NCBI GenBank assembly: GCA_030147325.1 | Contig: JASLAA010000012.1 | Span: 1 to 51,786 of the forward strand | Length of the DNA: 51,786 nt | Direction: 5' to 3' | Origin: Arthrobacter sp. | GTDB taxonomy: Bacteria > Actinomycetota > Actinomycetes > Actinomycetales > Micrococcaceae | Part shown: one piece after another, positions 23,725 through 31,955 of the stretch | How the letters are laid out: each line of letters begins with the position of its first letter | How positions within the stretch are numbered: position 1 is the first letter of the stretch | Translations under genes and position numbers: made by a program | Notes under the pieces: model-generated | What the model was told of the DNA's origin: nothing | Seen by the model: the letters and a program-made list of their open reading frames with translations, nothing else | Database searches by the model: none

Positions 23725-24894
23725 ATGCAATGGATCACCGAGAAGTACGTGAACTTCGCGAGCATCATCGACGACGTGACGCTCGCGCAGAACCGCATGA
23801 CGAGCGCCATGCCGTTCGTCTACCCGCATTTCGCCTCGATGCCGGACGCCCACCTCGGGAAGGGGTGTGCCGTCGGCTCGGTCCTCCCGACCCTCGGCGC
23901 GATCATCCCGGCCGCCGTCGGAGTGGACATCGGCTGCGGCATGGTGGCCGTGCGGACCGACTACTCGGCGCAGGACATCGCACGGTTCGATCGCAGGCCG
24001 CTGCGTGAGGCGATCGAACGGGCCGTACCCCTGTCAGCCGGCAACAACAACAAACGGGTGAGCGCCTCCGCCCGGCCCCGGGTCGCGACCCTCGAGCAGG
24101 ACGCACGGCACGCGGGCTTCGACCCGGCGAGCTACGTCAGGGACTGGCGCCTGCAACTCGGCACGCTGGGATCCGGCAACCACTTCATCGAGGTGTCGCT
24201 CGACGAGGCGGACGACGTCTGGCTCTTCCTGCACTCCGGGTCCAGGGGGATCGGGAACCGCATCGCTCAGCGCCACATCAGGGCGGCACAGGACTACTGC
24301 ACTCGCCGGTCCATCGACCTGCCCCACCAGGATCTCGCCTACCTCGAGGAGGGCACACCCGAGTTCGACCGCTACATCGGCGAGTTGATGTGGGCGCAGA
24401 AGTTCGCCCTGCTCAACCGCGAGGAGATGATGGATCGTGTGGTGCGGCAGTTCGGCGACTGGGTGGGCGGACCCGTGACCGAGCGCGAGCGCATCAACTG
24501 CCACCACAACTACACGCAGCGGGAGACCCACTACGGCAAGGAGATCTGGCTGTCCCGGAAGGGTGCCATCGCCGCTGATCCGGGACGCCCGGGCCTGATT
24601 CCCGGCTCCATGGGCACCCGCTCCTACGTGGTCACCGGCAGGGGTCACCGGGAGGCCATGGACTCGGCGCCGCACGGAGCGGGACGCGAGTACTCGCGCA
24701 ACGCGGCCAGGAAGACGTTCACACAGGATCAGTTGCGCGCAGCGATGCGCGGTATCGAGTTCCGCGACACCGCGGCCTTCCTCGACGAGATCCCGGCGGC
24801 CTACAAGGACATCGACGTCGTCATGCGCGATGCAGGTGAACTCGTGGACATCCGCCATACCCTCCGGCAACTGGTGAACGTCAAGGGCGACTGA
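23725..24894 (+). CDS. rtcB: RtcB-family RNA ligase
   Basis: RtcB joins RNA 2',3'-cyclic phosphate or 3'-phosphate ends to 5'-OH ends using GTP and manganese. This 389-residue protein keeps the metal and GTP site: GVDIGCGM (66-73), GTLGSGNHFIE with His153, LHSGSRGIG with His170, and HHNYTQRETH with His260-His261. The guanylylated His is predicted as His317 in APHGAGREYSR. The size fits the shorter bacterial RtcB group. No rtcA, rtcR or archease gene is adjacent. It converges on tRNA-Met and tRNA-Thr genes through a strong bidirectional terminator, so tRNA or stress-cleaved RNA is a reasonable but unproven substrate. Confidence 0.92.
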   Translation: MQWITEKYVNFASIIDDVTLAQNRMTSAMPFVYPHFASMPDAHLGKGCAVGSVLPTLGAIIPAAVGVDIGCGMVAVRTDYSAQDIARFDRRPLREAIERAVPLSAGNNNKRVSASARPRVATLEQDARHAGFDPASYVRDWRLQLGTLGSGNHFIEVSLDEADDVWLFLHSGSRGIGNRIAQRHIRAAQDYCTRRSIDLPHQDLAYLEEGTPEFDRYIGELMWAQKFALLNREEMMDRVVRQFGDWVGGPVTERERINCHHNYTQRETHYGKEIWLSRKGAIAADPGRPGLIPGSMGTRSYVVTGRGHREAMDSAPHGAGREYSRNAARKTFTQDQLRAAMRGIEFRDTAAFLDEIPAAYKDIDVVMRDAGELVDIRHTLRQLVNVKGD

Positions 24895-24943
24895 TCCGCC
24901 GAGGTCACCCGGGGTCCCGTAGCCGGCGGACTCCTCGGGGACG

Positions 24944-24985
24944 ACGACGAAGGCCCCGGGACCGAGGTCCCGGGGCCTTCGTCGT
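24944..24985 (+). terminator. Perfect 20-bp hairpin terminator between rtcB and tRNA-Met
   Basis: Arms 24944-24963 and 24966-24985 are exact reverse complements with a two-base gap. It works for both strands: the end of rtcB and the end of the tRNA-Met transcript. The stem base is ACGACGAA/TTCGTCGT, shared with the terminator at 38843. Confidence 0.9.
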
Positions 24986-24987
24986 TG

Positions 24988-25061
24988 TAGCGGTGCCGGG
25001 ACTCGATCCCGGGACCTCACGATTATGAGTCGTGCGCTCTAACCAGCTGAGCTACACCGCC
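24988..25061 (-). tRNA. tRNA-Met (anticodon CAT)
   Basis: 74 bases on the minus strand fold as a cloverleaf. The acceptor starts GGCGGTG, the D arm contains AGCTCAGCTGGTTAGAGC, the anticodon stem-loop is CACGA-CTCATAA-TCGTG with anticodon CAT, and the T arm is CCGGGATCGAGTCCCGG. The CCA end is not encoded. Elongator tRNA-Met is most likely; a lysidine-modified tRNA-Ile2 also carries CAT in DNA and cannot be fully excluded. The fold differs from initiator tRNA, which has GGG:CCC pairs in the anticodon stem. Confidence 0.9.
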
Positions 25062-25115
25062 CTGAATGAGGGTGCCCGCACCGATCGGATGATCGCCGCG
25101 GGCCTCTCATTGACG

Positions 25116-25187
25116 AGCCCCCCACCGGAATCGATCCGGTGACCTCGTTCTTACCAAGAACGCGCTCTACCACTGAGCTAGGGGGGC
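25116..25187 (-). tRNA. tRNA-Thr (anticodon GGT)
   Basis: 72 bases on the minus strand: acceptor GCCCCCC/GGGGGGC, D arm AGCTCAGTGGTAGAGC, anticodon loop TTGGTAA within a CGTTC/GAACG stem (anticodon GGT), and T arm ACCGG-ATCGATT-CCGGT. CCA is not encoded. It lies 54 bases upstream of tRNA-Met on the same strand. Confidence 0.93.
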
Positions 25188-25264
25188 AACAGCAAGAAAC
25201 TTTACCAGTTCCCGGCCACTGTCGCGAAATCGGTGACCGCCCTTCCGGGCGACCCGCGGAGGGT

Positions 25265-25297
25265 GCGTCCGACCCGTGCGGGGCACGGGTCGGACGC
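25265..25297 (-). terminator. Hairpin terminator after the DEAD-box helicase gene
   Basis: A perfect 15-bp stem (25265-25279 with 25283-25297) and a GGG loop lie 20 bases after the helicase stop codon. No T tract is present. Confidence 0.85.
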
Positions 25298-25316
25298 GGT
25301 TCCGCCTAGCTGATTC

Positions 25317-27236
25317 CTACCACTGCTCGGACTGCGCGCTGCTGCGTCCTGCACCGGCTCCGGCGCCCTTCGCGGAGCGTGGCTTGCGGGTGGCGTCACC
25401 GGAGAAGCGGGTGTCGCCGTCGCGCTTCGGGAAGTCCTTCTTGAAGGGCTTCTTGAACTCACCGGCGCCGCGGTTACCCGCTGGCTTGCGGCCCTTGTCG
25501 AGCTCGAGGTGGATGAGCTCGCCACCGATGCGCGTCTTGGACAGGGCACGCAGCTGATCCGTCGAGAGATCCGCCGGCAGCTCGACCAGGCTGTGATCGG
25601 CGCGGATGTCGATGCCGCCGATCTGCGAGGAGGACAGGCCGCCCTCGTTGGCGATGGCGCCGACGATCGAACCCGGCATCACGCGCTGGCGACGACCGAC
25701 CGCGATGCGGTAGGTGGCGTTGCCCTCGGTGAGCGTGCGCGTCGGTCCGCGTGAGCCGAAGGCATCCTTGCGACCGTCGGCCCGCTCGCGCTGGCCGGCA
25801 GGAGCAACTGGGATGTCCTGGACGAGGATCGGCTGGCCGCCCTGCGCCATGACGGCAAGGGCAGCAGCGATCTCGCTGGCGGGTACATCGTGGTCGCGCT
25901 CGTACGTGGCGATGAGGTCACGGAAGAGTGCGACGTCCTTGCCGGCAAGCGTCTGGGTGATCTTGTCCGCGAACTTGCTCAGGCGCAGCTCGTTGATCTT
26001 GTCCGTGGAGGGGAGCTGCATCTGCTCGACGGGCTGGCGCGTCGCCTTCTCGATCGAACGGAGCAGGTACTTCTCACGCGGGGTGATGAAGAGGATCGCG
26101 TCGCCCGAGCGGCCTGCCCGGCCGGTGCGGCCGATACGGTGGACGTAGGACTCGGTGTCGTTGGGGATGTCGTAGTTGACGACGAGCGAGATGCGGTCGA
26201 CGTCCAGGCCACGGGCTGCGACGTCCGTGGCGACGAGGATGTCGATCTTGCCGTCGCGCAGGGCCTCGACCGTGCGCTCACGCTGCTGCTGCGGGATGTC
26301 TCCGTTGATCGCTGCTGCCGAGAAGCCCCGTGAACGCAACTTGTCCGCCAGGTCTTCGGTAGCAGCCTTGGTGCGGACGAACGCGATGATGCCGTCGTAG
26401 TCCTCCACCTCGAGGATGCGGGTCATTGCATCCAGCTTGTGCGGGCCCATGACCTGCAGGTAGCGCTGGCGCGTGTTGGTGCCCGTCGTGGTCTTGCCCT
26501 TGACCGAGATCTCGGCCGGATCGTTCAGGTACTTCTTGGCGATACGACGGATGGCCGGAGGCATGGTCGCTGAGAACAGGGCAACCTGCTTCTCGGCGGG
26601 CGTCGAGGAGAGGATCTTCTCGACATCCTCGGCGAAGCCCATGCGCAGCATCTCGTCGGCCTCGTCGAGCACCACGTACTCGAGGTTGGAGAGGTCCAGT
26701 GACCCCTTCTCGATGTGGTCGATGACACGGCCGGGGGTACCGACGACAACCTGCGCGCCGCGGCGGAGGCCGTTGAGCTGGGGGCCGTACGGCGATCCAC
26801 CGTAGACCGGGAGAACGGTGAAGCCCGCCATGTGCTTGGCGTAGGAGGTGAACGCGTCGGCCACCTGCAGCGCGAGCTCGCGGGTCGGTGCCAGCACCAG
26901 GACCTGCGTGTTCTTGCTCGGTCCGCCGTTCACATCGGCGAGTTCCGCCATCTTGGACAGCGCGGGGACGGCGAACGCGGCGGTCTTGCCGGTGCCGGTC
27001 TGCGCCAGTCCGACGACGTCGCGGCCTTCGAGCAGCGCGGGGATGGTCGCTGCCTGGATGGGTGAGGGCTTCTCGTAGCCGAGGTCGGTCAACGCCGCGA
27101 GGATGCGGCCGTCCAGGTTGAGCTCGGTGAAGCGGATGCTCACGCCGTCGTCGTCGGACTCTGCTGCGGGAACCGCTGCGGTGGTCTCGGTGACGGGGGT
27201 GGTGTCGGTGATCTGCTCGGACAGGTTTTCAGGCAC
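25317..27236 (-). CDS. deaD: DEAD-box ATP-dependent RNA helicase (DeaD/CsdA-like)
   Basis: A 639-residue helicase that unwinds RNA for ribosome assembly and mRNA turnover. The Q motif region is GYEKPSPIQAATIP, followed by Walker A AQTGTGKT, PTRELALQ, TPGRV, DEAD, SAT, and HRIGRTGRAGR at the end of the second RecA domain. The C-terminal third holds a DbpA-type RNA-binding domain followed by a basic Gly/Lys/Arg-rich tail (KKPFKKDFPKRDGDTRF), giving the DeaD rather than RhlE layout. The start is GTG with GGAGG about 9 bases upstream. A long untranslated leader precedes it, as is common for cold-shock helicases that regulate their own mRNA. Confidence 0.95.
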   Translation of the reverse strand: MPENLSEQITDTTPVTETTAAVPAAESDDDGVSIRFTELNLDGRILAALTDLGYEKPSPIQAATIPALLEGRDVVGLAQTGTGKTAAFAVPALSKMAELADVNGGPSKNTQVLVLAPTRELALQVADAFTSYAKHMAGFTVLPVYGGSPYGPQLNGLRRGAQVVVGTPGRVIDHIEKGSLDLSNLEYVVLDEADEMLRMGFAEDVEKILSSTPAEKQVALFSATMPPAIRRIAKKYLNDPAEISVKGKTTTGTNTRQRYLQVMGPHKLDAMTRILEVEDYDGIIAFVRTKAATEDLADKLRSRGFSAAAINGDIPQQQRERTVEALRDGKIDILVATDVAARGLDVDRISLVVNYDIPNDTESYVHRIGRTGRAGRSGDAILFITPREKYLLRSIEKATRQPVEQMQLPSTDKINELRLSKFADKITQTLAGKDVALFRDLIATYERDHDVPASEIAAALAVMAQGGQPILVQDIPVAPAGQRERADGRKDAFGSRGPTRTLTEGNATYRIAVGRRQRVMPGSIVGAIANEGGLSSSQIGGIDIRADHSLVELPADLSTDQLRALSKTRIGGELIHLELDKGRKPAGNRGAGEFKKPFKKDFPKRDGDTRFSGDATRKPRSAKGAGAGAGRSSAQSEQW

Positions 27237-27571
27237 GGAAAATAATCCTCCAGGTAGGTGCCGGTCGGCCTACGGGGTGGAGCCCGGAGTGCCGAATGAA
27301 CGTAGGAATCCGGCACTGTTTCAATCCCGAGGCCGAACTCCTCATCACACGTGTATCTCTGCTCTCTCAGCAGTGATGTGTGACTTTTCTTCTAGCCGGC
27401 GCTCCCTGATGAATCTGCTCGCGAGTCTGTGCTCCGAGCCCCAACACAACCTATCCGGCCCCGAGGGGCGGAAATAAAGGGAATACCGGTGTGGGGGATG
27501 TTCCCAGTCTACGGCACCCGCACACGGATGCGCTCCACGAGGCCCGGCCTGCGGAGGTGACGTTCGGCACG
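27237..27571 (-). other. Gene-free 335-base region: leader and probable promoter of the helicase gene
   Basis: No open frame with coding character is seen. On the minus strand a possible -10 TAGGTT lies at 27453-27448, which would give a leader of roughly 200 bases. Within it AGTGCCG (27288-27294) and CGGCACT (27311-27317) can form a hairpin close to the start of the gene. The local sequence around 27340-27480 is more AT-rich than its surroundings. A regulatory leader is suspected from length only. Confidence 0.45.
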
Positions 27572-28228
27572 TCAGGCAGGAAGTCCGAGCCTGAGAGCCT
27601 GCAGCGCCGACTTCCTCACCTGCGGCGTCAGGGCCAGGCGACCCGCGGTAGCGGCGTCGAGCAGCGCCTGCGCCTGCTCCGGGCGGAGGCCCGCGTAGAC
27701 CTGCGCCGAGGTGACGCCGTGTTCGGGGACGCTGAGGACCCGGATGGCATCACCCGCCGCGATCCTCCCCTTGGTCACGACGCTGAGATAGGTTCCGACC
27801 CGGTTGGCCTCGGCGAACCGCTTCACCCAGGAGGTCTCGCCCAGGTACCGGGCGAAGTTCACGCAGGGCGTCCGCGGCATCGTCACCTCCAGGACCACCT
27901 GCTCCCCGACGCCCCACCGCTCCCCGATGACGGCGTTCGACGCGTCGATCCCGCCCACCCGGAGGTTCTCGCCGAAGAGACCCGGCGTGATCTCGCGCCC
28001 GAGCTCTTGCGTCCAGAACTCGGCATCATCCTGCCCATAGGCGTAGACGGCCTTCGTCGGTCCGCCGTGATGCTTGCGGCTGGCCTGGATGTCACCGGTC
28101 ACACCGAGTGGATGAACGGCCACCGGGCCGTCGACCGGTCTCTTGTCGATGGCGGTCACACCCGTGGAGTCCTTCGTGGGGTGGAGCTCGTGCACGCGGC
28201 AGACGGCGAGGAGTGTCCCGAGTGTCAT
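27572..28228 (-). CDS. MOSC-domain protein
   Basis: A 218-residue YiiM-like MOSC protein. MOSC domains relate to molybdenum cofactor sulfurases and often bind molybdopterin. The conserved features are KHHGGPTKAVYAYG near the start of the domain, FGENLRVGGIDAS, and the cysteine motif MPRTPCVNFARYLG. The frame is open on the 5' side, but the ATG at 28228 is supported by a TAGGAT element seven bases upstream; an ATG at 28237 overlaps that element. No other molybdenum cofactor gene is nearby. Its role may be transfer of sulfur or detoxification of N-hydroxylated compounds, as for YiiM, but that is inferred. Confidence 0.88.
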   Translation of the reverse strand: MTLGTLLAVCRVHELHPTKDSTGVTAIDKRPVDGPVAVHPLGVTGDIQASRKHHGGPTKAVYAYGQDDAEFWTQELGREITPGLFGENLRVGGIDASNAVIGERWGVGEQVVLEVTMPRTPCVNFARYLGETSWVKRFAEANRVGTYLSVVTKGRIAAGDAIRVLSVPEHGVTSAQVYAGLRPEQAQALLDAATAGRLALTPQVRKSALQALRLGLPA

Positions 28229-28235
28229 GGCGACC

Positions 28236-28241
28236 ATCCTA
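28236..28241 (-). promoter_or_regulatory. Putative -10 element of the MOSC gene
   Basis: TAGGAT on the minus strand lies seven bases before the ATG at 28228 and supports that start over the ATG at 28237. Confidence 0.4.
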
Positions 28242-28266
28242 TGCGGGGCCTGGTCCCCGAACGGGT

Positions 28267-28941
28267 TCACGGCTCGAAGCGGTAACCCATGCCATTTTCG
28301 GTGAGGAAGTAGCGGGGGGAACCGGGTTCGGGCTCGAGCTTCTTGCGCAGCTGCGCCAGGTAGACCCGGAGGTACTGCACATCCTTGGCGTACGCCGGTC
28401 CCCACACGTCGAGCAGGAGCTGCTGCTGGGAGACGAGCCTGCCCGGATGGGCGATCAGCCGGTCCACGATCTTCCACTCGGTGGGCGTCAGGCGGACGTC
28501 CTCGCCGCCGCGGGAGGCGCGCCGGGCACCGGGGTCGAGCGTGAAGTGGGGCGTCTCGATGACGGGGGCATCCGCGTCGACGGCAGCGCGCCGCCCGGCC
28601 GCCCGCAGGCGTGCCAGTAGCTCGTCGAGGCCGAACGGCTTCGTGACGTAGTCGTCCGCGCCGGCGTCCAGGGCGTCGACCTTGTCCTGGGATCCGTGCC
28701 GGGCGGACAGCACGATGATATGGACCTGCGACCAGCCGCGGATCCGGCGGATGACCTCGACGCCGTCGAGATCGGGCAGCCCGAGATCCAGCACCACCAG
28801 GTCGGGGTGGTGCTCCGCGGCGGCGGCCAACGCCGTCTCGCCGTCGACCGCCGTGATGCACTGGTACCCGTGGGCGCGGAGGTTGATCTCGAGTGCCCGG
28901 AGCAGTTGCGGTTCGTCGTCGACCACCAGCACACGGATCAC
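28267..28941 (-). CDS. KdpE-like response regulator
   Basis: A 224-residue OmpR-family regulator. The receiver has VVDDE at the start, the phosphorylated Asp52 in LVVLDLGLPDLDG, the conserved Thr/Ser switch in IIVLSARHG and the Lys in VTKPFG. The winged helix runs from about 135 (LTPTEWKIVDRLIAHPGR, then YLRVYLAQLRKKLEPEPG, ENGMGYRFEP). These are hallmarks of KdpE, which controls potassium uptake genes. The ATG overlaps the stop of the histidine kinase gene (ATGA), so it is the last gene of a three-gene chain. No kdpFABC operon is in the window, so the target genes are unknown and the KdpE name is by similarity only. Confidence 0.88.
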   Translation of the reverse strand: MIRVLVVDDEPQLLRALEINLRAHGYQCITAVDGETALAAAAEHHPDLVVLDLGLPDLDGVEVIRRIRGWSQVHIIVLSARHGSQDKVDALDAGADDYVTKPFGLDELLARLRAAGRRAAVDADAPVIETPHFTLDPGARRASRGGEDVRLTPTEWKIVDRLIAHPGRLVSQQQLLLDVWGPAYAKDVQYLRVYLAQLRKKLEPEPGSPRYFLTENGMGYRFEP

Positions 28942-30506
28942 TGCCTCCTCGCTCCCGTGGAGAGAGGCAGCCGGATCACGAGGGTCAGACCGCCGCCGGG
29001 CGTCTGCTCCGCGTCGAGCACTCCGCCCATCACCTCGGTGAAGCCCTTGGCCACCGCGAGGCCCAGACCGACCCCCGCACCACCCGACGGGGCGTCGTCC
29101 AGGCGCTGGAACGGACGGAACATGGCGGCGACATCACCGGGCGAGACCCCTCCCCCGTGGTCGATCACCCGCAGCTCGCTCGCCGGGAATCCGTCGACGA
29201 GGGCCCGCCCCGTGCCGCCGGCCGATGCGGTGATCTCGACCGTCGAGTCAGGCGCGTACCTGACGGCATTCTCGACGATGTTCGCGAGGACGCGCTCGAG
29301 CAGGCCGGGATCTGCTTCGACGGCGGGGAGGTTGGGTGGGATCGACACGCGTACCCGGTCCTCGGGCACGTTGGCCAGGGCCGGTCCGACGACGTCCGCC
29401 CAGGCGAGGGTCTGGAGGTGGGGATTCACGGCGTCTCCGGTGATACGCGACATGTCGAGCAGGTTGCTGACCAGCGCGTCGAGCCGGTCGGAGTAGCTCT
29501 CGATGGTTTCGAGCAGCTCGTCCTCGTCGGCAGCGGTGAACGTCACGTCCGGCTGCCGCAGGCTGCTCACGGCGAGCTTGATCCCGGCGAGCGGTGTCCG
29601 GAGGTCGTGCGACACCGAACGCAGGATCGCGGTGCGCATGACGTTGCCCTCGACGAGCCTTCGGTTGGTGCGCGTGCTCGCGAGCAGCTCCTGGCGTTGC
29701 AGCAGCGAGCGCAGCTGGCCCGCGAAGGCGGTCAGCAGACCCCGCTGCCGGGTCGGGAGGGGAGGCCCGAAGAGCGCCAGGGAGAGTCCGCCGCCCACGG
29801 GCTCCGTCACGGTCGCCTGCTCCGGCGACCAGGAGTGCGCCCCGCCCCCCGAGGTGCCGATGGCGGCGTGCTCGGGCCGTACGGCGAGTGCCCTCAGCAG
29901 GGACGGGCCACCCCGTCCCCCACCGAGCGGGACGTCGTCGTCCGGCTCGACGCCGCGGGTGCCACCGTGCGCCGGTTCCTCCGGAGAAGGGTCCTCAGGG
30001 TGCTCGAAGAGCGCCGCCGCGTCGACGTCGAACTGGGTCTGGACGTGTCGCAGGAATCCCTGGAGGGTGTCCTCCTCGGCGAGGACGCCGCGGGCGAGTT
30101 CGCCGAGGAGGGAGGCCTCCTGCTGGGCCAGCGCTGCTTCACGTGATCGGCGCGCGGACAGGCCGACCACCAGCGAGACCGTCACCGCGACCGCGACGAA
30201 GATCAGCACCGTCACGACGTTCTCGGCGTCCGAGATCTCGAGGGAACCGAAGGGCTCCGTCGATGTGTAGTTGAGGATGACGCTGCTCCACAGCGCTGCG
30301 AACAGTGCGGGCCAGAGACCGCCGATCAGGGCGACCGCGATCACCCCCGCGATCTGGAAGAGGACATCGACGGCGAGCACCGAGGTCCCCACCAGGAAGA
30401 CCGCCGCCTCGAGCATCGGTGGAAGGAGCAGCGCGACGACGCATCCGGCGGCCAGCCGCAGTCGGCTGACCGGAGCCGCGAGGGTCGGTCGGGCCGCCAC
30501 ACCCAT
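28938..30506 (-). CDS. DUF4118-containing sensor histidine kinase (short KdpD-like)
   Basis: A 522-residue membrane kinase. Residues 18-118 form the four-helix DUF4118 membrane domain of KdpD. A GAF-like region follows, and the kinase core has the H-box RSVSHDLRTPLAG with His300, the N-box IVENAVRYAP, and the G boxes DHGGGV and GVGLGLAVAKG. Unlike full KdpD (about 900 residues) it has no N-terminal KdpD nucleotide-binding or Usp domain; the ATG at 30506 overlaps the upstream gene's stop (TGATG), so the short form is the real gene and not a truncated call. It should phosphorylate the regulator encoded next. The sensed signal may differ from KdpD because the cytosolic sensory part is missing. 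Confidence 0.9.
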   Translation of the reverse strand: MGVAARPTLAAPVSRLRLAAGCVVALLLPPMLEAAVFLVGTSVLAVDVLFQIAGVIAVALIGGLWPALFAALWSSVILNYTSTEPFGSLEISDAENVVTVLIFVAVAVTVSLVVGLSARRSREAALAQQEASLLGELARGVLAEEDTLQGFLRHVQTQFDVDAAALFEHPEDPSPEEPAHGGTRGVEPDDDVPLGGGRGGPSLLRALAVRPEHAAIGTSGGGAHSWSPEQATVTEPVGGGLSLALFGPPLPTRQRGLLTAFAGQLRSLLQRQELLASTRTNRRLVEGNVMRTAILRSVSHDLRTPLAGIKLAVSSLRQPDVTFTAADEDELLETIESYSDRLDALVSNLLDMSRITGDAVNPHLQTLAWADVVGPALANVPEDRVRVSIPPNLPAVEADPGLLERVLANIVENAVRYAPDSTVEITASAGGTGRALVDGFPASELRVIDHGGGVSPGDVAAMFRPFQRLDDAPSGGAGVGLGLAVAKGFTEVMGGVLDAEQTPGGGLTLVIRLPLSTGARRQ

Positions 30507-31813
30507 CAGTGCGACCGGTTCCCGTGAAGGACGTCGTCGCTGGCCGTGCCTTCTGGGATGGCGGTGCGCTGCGCCGGCGGGAGCTCCGGGAGGACCCGGG
30601 ACAGCTGGATCCAGAAGACGGTCACGGCGAGCGCACAGAACACGCCGGCGCTGGAGGCCATCAGCCAGCCGGTGGTGAGTTGCGAGTCGAGATCGTCCGC
30701 CCCGAAGAGCAGGCCGATCGTCTTCGGAGAATAGATGAAGACGGCCAGCGTCACCACGAAGAGTATCGCCGCCGTCGTGCGGTACGCCTTCAGCTCCGCG
30801 GGCAACGCAGCGGCCTGCCCGGCCAGGACCGCGAGCACGACGACGATCCACACCCAGTGGTGCGACCACGAGATCGGGGAGATGAGGAGCATCAGGAGTG
30901 CCGTCATGGCCATCGGCATGAACCGGTCCCCACGCCGGTCGGCTGACCTGATGACGAAGGCCGTCGCAGCAACGAGCAGGAGCGAGAGGACGAGCCACGG
31001 GAGCGTCGAGGGGAAGTCCGGTCCCAGGAAGTGGAGGATCGCACCGCGGACGGACAGGTTGTCCACATAGCCTTCTCCCCCGATCCGACCCGTGTCCCGC
31101 AGCATCTGCAGCCAGTAGGTCGCCGATTCTCCCGGCAGGAGCAGGAACCCGAGGGCTATGGTCCCGAAGAACCCGCCCGCCATGGTGAACAGCTGCTTCC
31201 ACTCTCCCCTCACCAGGAAGTACAGCCCGAAGACCAGAGGGGTCAGCTTGATCCCGGCGGCGATGCCCGTGAGCAGACCTGTCGGCATCCGGCGGTGCGG
31301 GCCGGACAGGAGATCGGCGGCGATCATCGCGAAGAGCAGGATGTTGACCTGTGAGAAGGCCATGGTCTCCCGCCACGGACCGAGCAGGCAGACGAGTCCG
31401 GTTCCCATGATGGCCAGGGGCAACGCCCTGGGGTGCGTGAGCACGTTCCTCGCGCCGGGGAAACCGCCGAGGTAGCGCGTCACGACCAGCGATGTCGCTG
31501 CGGCGATGAGGATCGACAGGCCGACGAAAAGGATGGCTCCGGTCTCGGCACTCACGAGGGTCAGCATCGTGAAGGCGAGGGCGGCGAACGGCGGATAGGT
31601 GAACAGGAGCGAGCCTTCTCCTTCACCGAACGAACGGGTGTACAGCGAACCATCGCCATCGACCACGGACTGGCCGCCCATCCGGTAGACCCGGAAATCG
31701 AGCCCGATGAAATCCGCCCACGCGAAGGCCCAGGTCATCAGGCCCGCCGCCACGAGCACCGCGGCGATGATGCCCAGCGCCCGGACGGCTGCCGGGGTGC
31801 TGCGCTGACTCAT
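30506..31813 (-). CDS. GT87-like polytopic membrane glycosyltransferase
   Basis: A 435-residue protein with about ten hydrophobic helices, of the DUF2029/GT87 type (alpha-mannosyltransferases of the PimE group use polyprenyl-phosphate-mannose). The first loop has the acidic motif GLDFRVYRMGG, matching the catalytic Asp position in this family, followed by LLFTYPPFAALAF. Later segments include GIAAGIKLTPLVFGLYFL and ISWSHHWVW. The ATG at 31813 has GGAAGGA upstream; the frame is open further 5' but that sequence looks non-coding. The stop overlaps the start of the histidine kinase gene. The substrate is likely a membrane glycolipid or cell-wall glycan. Confidence 0.88.
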   Translation of the reverse strand: MSQRSTPAAVRALGIIAAVLVAAGLMTWAFAWADFIGLDFRVYRMGGQSVVDGDGSLYTRSFGEGEGSLLFTYPPFAALAFTMLTLVSAETGAILFVGLSILIAAATSLVVTRYLGGFPGARNVLTHPRALPLAIMGTGLVCLLGPWRETMAFSQVNILLFAMIAADLLSGPHRRMPTGLLTGIAAGIKLTPLVFGLYFLVRGEWKQLFTMAGGFFGTIALGFLLLPGESATYWLQMLRDTGRIGGEGYVDNLSVRGAILHFLGPDFPSTLPWLVLSLLLVAATAFVIRSADRRGDRFMPMAMTALLMLLISPISWSHHWVWIVVVLAVLAGQAAALPAELKAYRTTAAILFVVTLAVFIYSPKTIGLLFGADDLDSQLTTGWLMASSAGVFCALAVTVFWIQLSRVLPELPPAQRTAIPEGTASDDVLHGNRSH

Positions 31814-31955
31814 GCTGTCCTTCCGAAGGGGGCGTCCTGACGCCGCTCCTGAGAACCCTGGGCACGGCTTCTCCAGTGTAGGCACGCTCGGGTGCGCCGT
31901 CCGCGTGCCGTTATGGTGGAAATCACCCCGCTTCCTTCGAAAGGCCGACCCACCC

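Noticed and set aside
30507..31376. An N-terminal extension of the histidine kinase that would approach full KdpD size
   Set aside because: The sequence is the out-of-frame shadow of the glycosyltransferase gene and has no KdpD or Usp motif. The ATG at 30506 with TGATG overlap is the natural start.
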